From positions 11,594,001 through 11,658,000 of the forward strand of contig OX377202.1 in NCBI GenBank assembly GCA_947396885.1: a stretch of 64,000 bases of DNA, given 5' to 3'. Made by a program: the position numbers and the translations under genes. Shown here piece by piece: positions 11,238 through 23,300 of the stretch; the stretch's first letter is position 1; each line of letters begins with the position of its first letter. The stretch is from Heligmosomoides polygyrus polygyrus (lineage: Eukaryota > Nematoda > Chromadorea > Rhabditida > Heligmosomidae). Below the pieces are notes generated by a model that ran no database searches, was not told the DNA's origin, and was given only the letters and a program-made list of their open reading frames with translations.

Positions 11238-11529
11238 ATTGACTGTCTAGTCTGACTGGTTCCTAAGGGTGTCCATGGGGCCACTGCCAGACAGGACAGA
11301 AATCAATAATATCGATCGGTGTGAACTAGACTATCTATGCTGCCTATTTCTTGTGAACCGAACAAACTTCATAAGGCGTCTCATTCGCGTGATTCCTGCT
11401 CGGGAATTTTTGGAGATCAATCGATTTTCAATATAGATCGATGTTGATTGGCTGATCGATGTCATCCATTCAGTGTGAGGGATCCTCCTGCCATCATATT
11501 CGCTTGATGCCCACTTCAAGCGGTTGACT

Positions 11530-12725
11530 CGAAGCAGAGATTGACGAGACGTGTGAAGATCCTCTGTCGGTCATTAATGTTGCGTGGCCAGACGGACAGA
11601 CTGACAGACGAGCTGATTTTCCTCGCGGAGCGGCGGTACAAAAGCAGCCGATCCGCGCTGGTTAATCGATGTGGACGGTTGTCCAGAAACCTCTGGAAGT
11701 TTCCCGGATATTTTTCAGGTTTGGAGGCTTGCCCAATCTCCCTTGGAGCGATGGCCGCTATACGACGCGCGGCTTGAGTGGACATATTCGACTGGTCGGA
11801 TAATTGAGTAGGCTGAGAGGTGGCGGAAATTCGATTACAAGAGGATTTCTCGTCGTCGCAGTGCAGCGGATGACTCAGAAGCCGGCCGGAATTGGAAGGT
11901 GTCCAAGGCCTCATTGGGCCTGCGCACTGCTGGAAAGAATCAGAGAAGCTGCCGGGAACTTCCAATGGCCGTCTGTAAGCCTTCCGATCAGCTCAGCAAT
12001 CGGGTGCGACGGAGTACTGGTGGATCTTATAGCTCAGATCTCGAGTTCATGAGCTAAAGCGAGACTCGAATAGAAATATTCAAAAGCTGACATAACCGAC
12101 CTTCATAGGACAAAAACGTCCATGAAGCCGTTCTGCCGGTCATGTGACAACATCACGAGGGATTATAGTGCATGGCGCATCCCAGGAGGCATCGACAATC
12201 GTTGGCTTTGCTGATATACGCAATGCTATAATTCAACCAAGAATTTCGGAAACAGCACAACAGAAGGACAATCGACTTACGAGACGCTACGGCATCAACG
12301 CCGTTCCCCGAGGAACCGTCTGAGATGTGATTTAGAGCGGATGCAGACGCAACGCTGCACTTTGCCGAAGACGGCGACGACATGCTTCAGCTTCTTCCAC
12401 ATCAATAAGTGCTGGTGTGAAAGAGTAAATTGGCAGCTGTGAACAGACTAGGAATCCAGCTTGCTCCAGTGTCTGAGGTAGCTCAAAGTTCTACGCCGCT
12501 CCACGGTCATATCAGCACCACTTAACGAGAAAGAAGCTGGAGAACCTGGAAAGAGTGTATGTATCAGCTCTTGTCCCGTTGATCATCGAAATGCTCGAGC
12601 AGGCGTCAGCAGCTCGTCAATTCGTCCCTGTCGCGTGCCAGAGTGCTCCAGTGGATTCTCGCTCGAGGGACACGAAGTCGTCATACTGGTCGTCCAGGGC
12701 TTTCACAAAGAAGTCCGACCAAGTC
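11530..12725. other. Unassigned stretch, GC-richer
   Basis: Open frames of 78-149 codons overlap on both strands at 11516-12052. The CpG content is moderate. No domain, no frame supported by splice sites and no terminal inverted repeats were found. It could be an old decayed element; I cannot assign it. Confidence 0.3.
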
Positions 12726-12730
12726 GCCCT

Positions 12731-12930
12731 GGGGCCAAGTTCTCCAACGACTCACCGCAGTCTAGCGGTGTAAATTCTGCTGAAATCCCTGATAGCGTGG
12801 CTTATCAACAAGCAATATGGTGAAACATTGAAGCATTTAACCATATCGCTTGTTGATAAGCCGTGCTATCAGGCATTTCGGCTGTATTTTCACTGTTAGA
12901 TTGCTGTAAGTCGTTGATGAGTCCGGCCCC
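12731..12930. mobile_element. Fam-1 MITE
   Basis: The left end GGGGCCAAGTTCTCCAACGA is diverged. The right end TCGTTGATGAGTCCGGCCCC is close to the family consensus. The inner parts pair strongly (GCGTGGCTTATCAACAAGC against GCTTGTTGATAAGCCGTGC; ATATGGTGAAACATTGAAG-type loop). About 200 bp. Confidence 0.75.
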
Positions 12931-13560
12931 TAGTGATTTCTTGACATTCTGTGGAGTCCAGTTGGTGAGAGCTCTCCTAAGAAACGCATTACGTGGCAGG
13001 CCCACCTAATTTTCGGCGGCTTGGCTCATGCGACAACCTCTCTGACAACGGCAACTGCACGTCTCTGAGCGTCTGGTTCAGAAAATGTGTCATAGACGTC
13101 GTGCGGCGAGCATCGGCTAGCAGATTCAGAAGATGTGTCACAACAGGTCTCCGGATTCCGGAGCCGTGTCGCCGACGCTGTGTCATGAGCGTGGGAGGAC
13201 CACTGAGAGGGGGGAGGGGAAAGGACATTAAAGAGGACTTCAAGGTGGGACCAAGGGAGCGAACAGAAATGGGGCACCTGCTGAATGTGGTACCAGGACG
13301 GGGGAGCCAGCAAGAAGGGACCAGCAAGGGGACCAATTAAGGGCGGTCAGTGAGGCGGGGCCAGGCGTCTGGATTCAGAAGGCGTGTCACCGACCGACGT
13401 CGCGAAACGAGCATCTGAACTCTAAATTCAGCAGAATCCCATGTTGAACGGAGAACTTTGCCTGCTCAGGCTGCAGACCTCACCGGGCAGATCAAGAGGG
13501 AGCGATTTCTTGCGCGTTTTGCCTATGTAATGACATTAAACAAGAGTCAAAAACAAACAT
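12931..13560. other. Unassigned stretch with opposed 115-codon frames
   Basis: Between 12989 and 13340 both strands are open for 115 codons in perfect overlap, a compositional effect of GC-rich sequence lacking TA-containing stops. No domain is recognisable. It precedes the CpG-rich block that I take for the phosphatase promoter. Confidence 0.3.
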
Positions 13561-13569
13561 TCGACAAGG

Positions 13570-14185
13570 TCGGTGTCCTTCGGGCAGCTTCAAAAGAGGG
13601 AAACAGTTGCCCCTACTGGAGTTGATCCCCAAATTGGGGCTGCAGTGGTTTGCCGCAGCTTCCCGCTCGTTCACACCCGAAGGTGGTCGCCGTTATCGCG
13701 CGGCGGCGACGAGGATCGCACCCCGAGGACCACGTTCCCGCAGCGGGTGCTGGGTCCGAACTCGTGGCGCCCGTCCGATGCCGATGACTCACCGGCATCG
13801 ATCCGCGCCGCTGCCGCTGTTGTCAGCGCGAGTGCCCTCGGTCCGTGCGTCTGTGCCGCCGTCGCCGTCGCCGTCCCGTCCCTGACCGCCTCTGCTCCGG
13901 CGCAAATCCGCGACTCATATTCGGCATTGGCATAAGCCGCGCCACCGCTGTCGCTGCCGCTACTTCGTCGCGAAGCGCTCGAGAATTCGATTGCGGACGG
14001 ACGGGCTGCCAGCTGTGCGACAGACGACCGACCGACCGACTGACTGACTGACTGACTGACTAACCGGCTGACTAATCGCCGCCGCTTCTGCAGACCGTAT
14101 TCGCAGCAGCTGATCGCATAGACGCGTACCATATTCCCGTCTCGCTGCGGGTGGTGGTCGTCGCCTCGCTGGTACAGTCGTGAAC
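13570..14185 (+). promoter_or_regulatory. CpG-rich putative promoter and 5' UTR of the DUSP8/16-like gene
   Basis: CpG dinucleotides are much denser than in the rest of the window (for example CGCGCGGCGGCGACGAGG near 13697, CCGTCGCCGTCGCCGTCC near 13859). The block runs directly into the first predicted coding exon. It contains a (GACT)n/(GACC)n microsatellite at about 14025-14065. An in-frame TGA at 14111-14113 lies upstream of the ATG at 14186, as expected of a 5' UTR. No TATA box is obvious. Inference from composition and position only. Confidence 0.5.
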
Positions 14186-14369
14186 ATGAGAGAAGAACGC
14201 AAGAAAAAGAAGAACAAGAACAGACGTCATCGGCCAAAGGCCAGGATCCAGGTGCCGACACCGGCCGAGACCGCCGCAGCCGCCGCCGCCGCTGCCGCTG
14301 CGGTCAGCGGCGGTCCTCCGCTGTCGGTGGCCAACCCGTTGCTGCTGACCGTTGAGGAACCGTCGACAA
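14186..14369 (+). CDS. DUSP exon 1 (candidate first coding exon)
   Basis: 61 codons plus one base (phase 1), ending at a strong donor (CAA then GTGAGT at 14370). The ATG at 14186 is the first in frame after a TGA at 14111. The product starts with a very basic run (KKKKNKNRRHRPKAR), then a ten-alanine tract encoded by GCC/GCT repeats, and SGGPPLSVANPLLL. Phase 1 fits the acceptor of exon 2 at 33443. Its membership in the gene rests on phase, position and CpG context; there is no homology to DUSP8/16 N-termini, so an alternative promoter or a different gene cannot be excluded. Confidence 0.5.
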
Positions 14370-17300
14370 GTGAGTGGAATCTCCTTCGTTTCGTGTGCTC
14401 CGATGACGTGTGTTGGTGATGTCATGCATGTTCCTATGGCAACCCTCTGAGCTGAGCTCGAGGTCCTTTTTCCTAACCAGGGAAGCGTCTCAGACATGCT
14501 TCTGAAGCTGCGAGAATCTGCAGTCTTCATATAGTTGAAGAGTGTGCTCCATCTTTGCAAATTCCTTGAACCTACCGAGTTAGGGAGCTGAAAGTTTGCT
14601 ATGGAATCGTACAGCCGCACAAGGCAATGCATTCCAAACATCGATTATGCAGAAAAAAATGCAAAAATACTGCAACCCGAAGCAGTATTTTTGCATTCTT
14701 TCGCATGTTCGGTGTTTGAAGGTATTGCCTTGCACGACTGCATGCGATTTCATAGTGAACGTTCAGCTCCCTAATTCGGTAGATTCAAGCATTTTGCAAA
14801 AACGTTACACTTTTCTTCCACTATTTGAAGGAGGGAGACCCTCGCAATCGTCCAGAAATACGCCTGAGACCCTTTTCTTAGGTAAGAAAACTTGGTGGCT
14901 TCACAGAAGGTTGTTCAAATAAACGAAGGGAGGTCGTGGAATACAGATGAACGGGCCCGCTGGGATTTTTCAGTTGAAATGTTCAGCTCACACTGGTTTT
15001 GCTTGTATAATAGGTCACCCTAAATCCAGTTGCAAAGATATATCCTATTTTTCACTGGTTCTGATTAAGGTTTATATTCGAAAAATACCATAATATAGCG
15101 ATGTCATCAGATGTTTAGTCGTTGCTAGTCGTAAATTATGGAGTGTGATACGCAGTTCGTAATCGGCTGGGTAAGGCGGGGTTTATACTTCAGACGCCGA
15201 GCGGCGAGACGTTGTAAGATAAATCCGTATCGATTGGGCAGCGCAGATGATCGATATTGAAAGCTTTCATGACGTCGCTCCACTCCGCGACGGAACTATA
15301 AATTGCGCCTAAGGCCTGGTTTATACTTGCGTCGCCACGCGGCGCGGCGTGATGGTCGTCATAACCCTAGTTTATACTTGCGCCGCCACGCGGCGCGGCA
15401 CCACGACCGCCATAGATATCGATTTTTCGCGCCGTCCGGTCGATATCTATTCCGGCCATCGTGCCGCGCCGCCCCGCGGCGCAAGTATAAACTGGGGCAT
15501 AGCTATCGATTTTTCGCGCCGCCCGGTCGATATCTCTTCCGATTATGGTGCAGTGCCGCGCAGCGGCGCAATCATAAACCAAGGCTAAAGCACTCATATC
15601 GATTTCCACTGCGCGATCGCTCGGCACTAATCGATTTGCATGCTTTGCACAGGCGACTTTGTCGTTCCTGTCACGGACTATGAACAGCCCATACTCATCC
15701 GGTTCTAGCGATGTTCGACTCACCTTGAACCTTGGCATGGTCGAAACGGTCTATAGAGTGGTGTAGCTCATCACGAGCTTGTTAAACAGCTTTATCGGCT
15801 AACGTTTCAGCTGGATCGCCTTCTTCAAAGTCTCGAACTTGGGTAATTAAACCACAACAAGCGCAGTGTAGCTGACGTCTAAATTGACTTTTCCACCTCG
15901 CGGAAAAACAGACGCTATCGATATCGGTGGATACTGGCATATACACATTGGATCCGATCGAAAATCTTCGGATTTTTGTATGATTCGCAACGGGATATCC
16001 GAAAACAATTCGCTCGGATCCATTTTATACTGGCGAACTAGTATGCTGCCTGGCACTCAAAGCATAAACTCCGCCTTAGTCATCCTTAGTGGTTCGTTCA
16101 ATATTTTTCGTTATTTTTTGTTTAATTTATGAAGTAGTTCGTGAATTTGAAGCAAGATCAGCGGGCCTTATTCCACTGCGGGAAATGCACTCACCAGAAC
16201 TGGGTGGGTCCTGCAGCGAACCCCTGGGATTACTGTACGTCCAGTCTCTTTCACGGAGTTGAGAAGCCTTTTAACAGAATTTTTGGATTTAAAGAAAATG
16301 TATAGGGGTAAATTAAAAAAGGGAAGGCTGAAATTGCTCTATATGTTTATTCTATATATAGGGCTCCTGATAGTGTTTGCCGCATATGGCGATGGTTGCG
16401 GATTGCGGCGATGACTCATCGCCGCAGCTGTGCTCAGTGCAGCTTTCGCTGGCGTTTTTTATTGGCGTTGTTATTCAAGCCATGGATTAGTGGGGTTGTT
16501 ATTGTTGTGGTGGGCCCTCGACGACTAAAATCAATCTGAATTGACTGCTCCTGGCAAGGATGAAGTGGAGTCGTCGTTAAACGTACGCAAAAGCGAGTAC
16601 GGATGACTTGTCGGAAGCTCAAGTCAGGGCGTCGTTGCGGGACCATGCGTGGCGGGAATTTCAAACGACCAGACGACGCACACATGGTCTTGTGATGAAG
16701 CTCTACCCCGAACTTTTAACCGCGAGTGATTAGTTGCCCGTTCTGCGGGGTATCTATTCGTCTTCGCCTCGCTTTTTTATCGAGTCGTCGAACCGGTGGT
16801 TTTTCCTCCGGCCAAGTCCCGCTGATGAGAAACACGGCCGAGCTGAGTCAGCCGCCAGTGCTGTTGAAACAACGATCGCTCATCGACGCCTGTGACTCGC
16901 GTCATGATGTGATGATAGGGATGATTATGACGGCGGTGATGATTCCATAATGCTGGAGGGCGGAAGGAACTGTGAGCTTTTTGCCCTCTTCAGACGGAGG
17001 GTATGAGCCAAGTTAAGCTTTGGATCTCCTTCTTCAAGTTGGTGGCGTTCTGCTTGCAGGGGCTGATCGCCCCCATTCATCCCCACCTTGTGCCAAAGTA
17101 GCCCAGAAGCTTCTCAGGACTAGGTGCTATGGCAGCTACGACTTGATGCCTTTCTACACGCTCCTTTAGCCAAATGAGGTGCTAAGGGGTTGAGGAACAC
17201 CCATAAAGGTCACATGATGCTAGACAGTGCAAAAGTCTTGGCACCAGACAGGACTCGAACCTGTGACCTCCACCTTCTTGGTCAGCGAGCGCTTTTTAGG

Positions 17301-20300
17301 CGGATATAACGTTCAGGATCCGAGAACTCTAGCTATGTCTCTGCTGGTGAAGGGTTGATGGTTCGAGTTCGGTCTGCTTTTGGCTTGCGGCCGACCACCA
17401 GTTCACTGATCATTGAGCTTCACCTCTCGATCCGTTTCTTCTATGAGGCCAAGGACGTGTTTATAGTTCTCGACAGTAGCGACATGACCGACTGTTCGGC
17501 CCAGCAGATATCGATTTATCGAACATACATATCGATTTTTGTCTAGCGGTGGCTCGGCACGGACACCATTGTTTCTTCTTTTGAAATTTGTTTCTACGTT
17601 TAGGTTTTGACTTCTTCAGTAGGCTTTTAGATAGAATTAACCCTGGATGTTTCGAAATGAAGCATTTTACCTCAATGTTTCCACAATTCGACTTCTTCCG
17701 TGGGATTTTTGTAAGGGAATGACTCTAGTTCCCACAATTATGCATATGGACTTGGATATTAGGCAGATATCATGTCGTATTTCAACAATTCGACTGCCAC
17801 CTCTTTAATATAATAGCCTCATGCCTCGACCGTCTTTCCTAAGAGGATCGAATTGTTGAAATACGGCATGCTATTTGTCTAATATCCAGGTCTATATGCA
17901 TAAATGAGGGTTCTAGAGCCATTCCCTAACAAAAATCCCACCAAAGAAGTTGAATTGTGGAAACAGTCCATGTAAAATGCTTAATTTCTTAGCATTTAGG
18001 GTCATTTTCTAACTGGAGCCCTACTGAAGAAGTCGAAACTTAGACGTAGAAACCAAACGGCATCAAAAACGAGAAAGAATTGATGCCTGATGCTTCATAA
18101 GGCAGGCCATGTCCTGCAAGTGAAGAAGTATAAGGTGCCAGAAGGGCGCCTGAAAGTTTCCGCGCTCCATCGCCAGGCGCGATCTCTAAGCAGAGAGGGC
18201 GCAGACAGCATCGGGTCAGGGCCTGTTCATAATTCGCGACAGGAGCGACTCGTGCAAAACATGCATATCGATCAAAACTGAGCATGCCCCGCCGAAAAGT
18301 GTTCATACTCGAGCGCCGGCGCTGTCGCCTCAGTCGCTCTTGTGACTCCAGTCGCTGCTGTCGCCTGTTTATACTTCCGCGCGCTGCTCACGCCACACGC
18401 GCTGCGCTCTCGTCGCTCCCGTCGCCCGTGCAGAACATGCATATCGATTGAAACCGTGCGCGCGCCGCCGAAAAGTGTTTATACTTGAGCGCCGACGCTG
18501 TCGCTCTAGTCGCTCCAGTCGTTGCTTCGTCTGTTCATACTTTCGCGGACTGCGCACACCGTGCAAGCTGCGCTCTTGTCGCAGCTGTCGCGAAGTATGA
18601 ACAGGCCCTAAAGCTTTTCCGCTTCAGAGCCCTCCCTCGTAATTGTCATTCGAGATACCTGTACGACGCCGATTGGGAACAGGATATGTGGCGCATCCTG
18701 CTTGACGAGCTGGTTAGCCTAGACATCATCTGCTCTTCCACGTTCATCATATCAGCTTGAGACCGCTGGTTCTAGATCAGCAATAACGTGGTGGTTCTGC
18801 GTCGTAGACTCGCCGAGCTTTGATGCTGTTCGTCGGCTATTGTGTGGCGAGCATCGATTGCTCAGTAAGGTCTGATGATTTGCTCCAGTTGGCTGTCTGT
18901 GTGTGTGGTTCTGGCGGCTTCGTACAGCAGTGCTGCGTGCCAAGTCTCTGCCGGCGCTGGGAGTACTTTGGCGGAAGTCGGCGGCTGGCTCGTTAATCTC
19001 GTCTGTGCACTTCGTCGCCCTGGAGAAACTCTCGGCCGGCTCTGCGCCTTCTTGAATGCCCCTGCTGGTTCCATGACCCACTTTTTTGGGGAGGGGGGGG
19101 GGGCGAACAGGAGCTTTTGAACGCAGCTGATGTGCTCGATATGTGGCGCATAATGTGGCGATGACGCGGCGGAAATACTCCGCATTGCTTCCCGCTTGAT
19201 TCCAGCGCTTCTTTTCCGTTCCTTCGCTGTCCCCAGCTAATCCCCTGCCATGAAGTGTCATCTAAGCGGCCATCCAAAGAGCGTCTAATGAAGGGTGTTT
19301 CGCCTGTAATGGGCTCATTCATGAGAAAATGGAAGTGCTTCAGTATAGCCAAAGTTTCATTAGAGCCTTCAGCAGCTCTTCTACATGGCCCTCTTTCTCT
19401 ATGCCTCCTTGATAGTCTCGGATCATCTCATGGCGCTTCGATCGATCAGGTCGTTGAAGCAATCGATATCGACGACATGCTGCTGCTTAGTGCGCTTTCG
19501 AAAGTACAAATCACTTTTGCCTTTGGTTTTTTAAGAAAAATGGATTCATGTCGCGAATCTGGGCAGCATTGGGAGGTGGGAGCGCGCCAGCTAACATAGC
19601 CAATCAGACTAACAGAGCACAACACGTTGGCCAGTCAGGGCACTGAGCGCACACTGACCCTCCCTGGCCGGTACATTCGCTCGATGCGACCGGATTGGCC
19701 GACGCGTTCGCTTCCATGCTGTTCAAATTCGCAACTAGGACCGTGAGAGATAGCGCAGACTTACGTAGTCGAAACAAAGCAACTACTGCAGTATTAGTTT
19801 ATTATTTTACTATTGTATTTTTTTAAAAATTTTATTGATATGTATTACATTGGTGGCCATGTGTACGATGGTAAAAGAACACAACCATAACAAGAGCAGC
19901 AAATCAATCAAAACAAACTAATAAACAAGAATATCCAAATTTTTACATTTTTTTATATTATGTTTATTTATTTTTGTATTTTCAACGGAATTGTTTCAAA
20001 ATTCAATTGAAAACAAAATTAAAAATTAAACATCCGGTGTGCAGCTTGGCACGACATTTCACTAAAGGCCGAAAATATCACATAAAGTCAACTAAGCCCT
20101 AGTTTATACTTGTGCCGCCACGCGGCGCGGCATCATGATAGTCATAGATATCGATTTCTCACGCCGCGTGGTCGATATCTATTCCAACCATAATGCCGCG
20201 CCGCGCAGCGACGCAAGTATAAACTAGGGCTAACCAACAAAATGAACAAATACAAGCGGAATGTTGATAGGTAAAGCGTGCTTACTTCCGCATGACGACA

Positions 20301-23300
20301 TCGCAGACTGAAAAAGAGTGAAACAGGAGATTCCTCGGGTTGTAACGGTTCTTCTCCTATAGTCGTCTCTATCGATTAGATCGCGCGGGCGATCGATATC
20401 AGCGATTTTCGCTCGCCAAAATTTTCCTTGCAACTCTCGAAAATGACAAATTGATAAGATGAGTGATTTATTGATCAAGCGACGTGATTTATCGATTCGG
20501 CCGCTAATCATGCCAAACAGTCCTAATCGGGGGGGGGGGGGCGGTGTGAGGCTTGCAATATTAGGGACGACTAAGAGGAAAAGTGGTAAATGTATTGAGA
20601 AGGTTGGTTAAGAATTCTGTTAACTTTCTGAACATTTTCATTAAGTCGTTATGCCAGACATCAATTTTGCTCCAAACAAACATGTCATCACATCGCTGGG
20701 CGTCGGGAGTATAAACGCGACCTGTGATGTGGTTCACCATATGATGGGGTGCCCACTCTGCATTGCGAGAGCGCGCTTCGTTTTTAAATTCCTCGCCTAT
20801 GTCGCTTCCTTAGGAGCGTTCATAGTCCGTGAAGGAAGCAGGTGTGTCGTTCATGTATAGGGATTGATTGAATGTCTATACTTTTCTTTGGATGTCATTT
20901 ACTCCGATCGCTAACTGAAGCAACCCTTGCCGTACACGCTGCATACTGTATCCTGGGACATTTGGCTTCAGTAGGCTCAGACTTGGTGCTCCAGGAGTAT
21001 AGCCGACTCTGCTGTCAGATAGGAGGCCTCCCCCCGCCCGTTCCCCTCAGCGATGTCACCTGTGGTGTGCAACCAGCCGGCCGGCCGACCAGCCAGCCAG
21101 CAGCAGCAGCAGATGAGTCATTCCCGACCGCCACGACGACCCCCACCCCACCCCACAGCCCATCGCCACCCCACCGGTGCGCATACACCCACCCACAGCC
21201 GTCAACCAGCCAGCCAGCAAGCCAGCCCCGCGCATTGATTCACTGTCGACCTGATGGGGGAATCGGCTGAGACTCCGTTTCCTGGTTGTTCTCGTGTTCT
21301 TCGCGGAAATTAGTTGATTGGTTGTTTTTTGTTTTTAGAAAAACAACCGTTTCGCGGAGAAAATTCACCGTTTTTCTTTAATCACAAAAAGGAGTCGTAG
21401 AATGCGCCATGCACGAGAATTCAGACTTATTTCGACTCATACACTAACAGTGCATATTTACGGATTTTCCCGCCGATATGAAGCACTAACCACATTTTTA
21501 CGGTAGAGCAATCGAAACATGGAAGCCAAATTCGAGTTCTGGATGAGGTTTTCTTTTTTTGTGGCCTTTCTATTCGACTAGAGCTAGAATTCCACGTATT
21601 TCGTGTCTCAGGCAGTCACTAAATCTACTTTACTGTGTTTATTCGTCTTTTTTTATTGAAAACTGCTGATGTCAGCTCTTATATACACTATAGTGTGCAG
21701 AATACCATCGTATTTTTCACCAACAGCTATCGATCGATATCGATTAGTTAATAAGAGATGGCAGAAAATAATTTTAAAACGAGCAGATACGGTTGTCTTT
21801 CTCATTTTTCCGTATTTTATCAGCATCTTGGCAGAATCCCCTAAATATCAATCGGATTCTGCGATGCTGCTTTAAAAAACCGGAATTTTTTGCGCACTTT
21901 CGGTGGAAAACTTATCGATCATTAATCGATCGATATTATTAAGTATGTCGATCGATATTATTGATTAAGTATTATCGATTAAGAGTATGTTCCTATGTAA
22001 TGAGAGCAACTGTTTGACAAAGTACACTATGAGTGTGCTGAATACGCTCATATTTTCACCAGCAGTTATCGATCGATATCGATTGGCTAACAAGAGATTT
22101 AGTGCCATGACCTACTAACAGGTGGGTTTCGCAAACCAAAATTCGAGGCCAATGGATCGATATTTCTCGCTTTGTCGATTTTCTGAATTGTTGGGAAGCT
22201 CTATCAAGAATACGCCTCTCATACTTATCTTAAACTCTGGATCCGTAATATTGATTGATTGATTGATTGATCCGCGTACTTGGTTTTATCAAAATGAGTT
22301 GAGATATTGGACAGAAGTTTCCACTGCTTAGTTTATAACGGCTTTTATTTATTTTTGTTTAGTTTATAAGTGGATCTACTGTCTTTTACATACAAAGTGA
22401 GATCTCAATTTTTTGTTTCCTTCTCAGTATTTCTTAGTAGTAGTGAAGCTTTTTTATTCAGCGCTGCTAATTGACTACTTATTGAGGGCAGTCTTTGTTT
22501 TTAACAGAATACTTTTGGAATTACAAGTTCCAGTAGAAAACTTTCCTTCCTGTTGGCGCTTAAACTGTCACTGTTGATTGTCGCGATTTGTTATTTATTT
22601 GTTTTTGTTTTGTGTTTTATTTTTTAAATTCTGTTTCCGTGTCATTTTCATGGTCCTTTAGTTTTTCTTGAATTATTGCTCTTTTGTGAATAGCGTTTTT
22701 GTCATTGTCCGCTATTCTAAATTTATCGGATGCATCCCAAATTGGGTGGGTCAAACCTGCACGAGTGTGAACCTGCTGTATTGCTTTGGTAGAATGCTTC
22801 GACGCGTATTCAGACCTGTCAGACCTGGTCTTGTCGTGTCAGTTTCTGCAAGTTTGCCCACTCTACCTGAACTGCCCTGCCTATCACTGTTACAAATGCA
22901 AATATTTATTAAGCCAAAAATGACAATATTAATTTTGCAAAGTTAAGACCAAAAGTTTTCAAAAGTTGAAAAGTATGTAAAGTAAGTATCAAGCCAATAA
23001 TGATAGAATATTAATTTTACAAAAAACTGAGTAATCTGTTCTGCGTTTCATTTTTTGTATTTGTATTTATAAATATTATGCATTACATATTCATAAATGT
23101 TACGTATTTTATATTTTGTGTTATTACTCACGGTAGTCTACACATCCGAGCCACTGTTATTGGTGATTTTTTTCGAATTCTTGATTTTTTTTTGTGAAAA
23201 AAAAATCGCCTTCATGTGTTCCATGCTGACTGGTGATCTCTGACTGGGCCCAAAGCGAGCTCGGTGGAGGTGTTTTCCAGTCAGGATCGATCGACCATGT

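Larger units (their letters stand above)
8885..11530. repeat. Decayed dispersed array of an ATCGAT-rich unit, interrupted by MITEs and a SINE
   Basis: Variants of a unit recur in one orientation: CACCTCAAGCGGT at 8893 and 8992, CGCTTCAAACGGA near 9127, CACTTCAAACGGT near 10027 and CACTTCAAGCGGTTG near 11512. Several are preceded by TTGTTGTGAGGC-like sequence and followed by ATCGATAAAATCGAT or ATCGATCGATATCGATT. The spacing is irregular because two Fam-3 MITEs and SINE-A (10944-11237) have inserted. It looks like an old satellite or the remains of several related elements. There is no coding potential. Confidence 0.5.

Noticed and set aside
12989..13340. Exactly opposed 115-codon frames
   Set aside because: Compositional: GC-rich segment with few TA dinucleotides; no homology or splice support on either strand.
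15303..15738. Arg/Tyr-rich frames of 79-126 codons
   Set aside because: Translations of nested Fam-3b MITEs (repeated RRH and FAPSGRYLF motifs come from the repeat).
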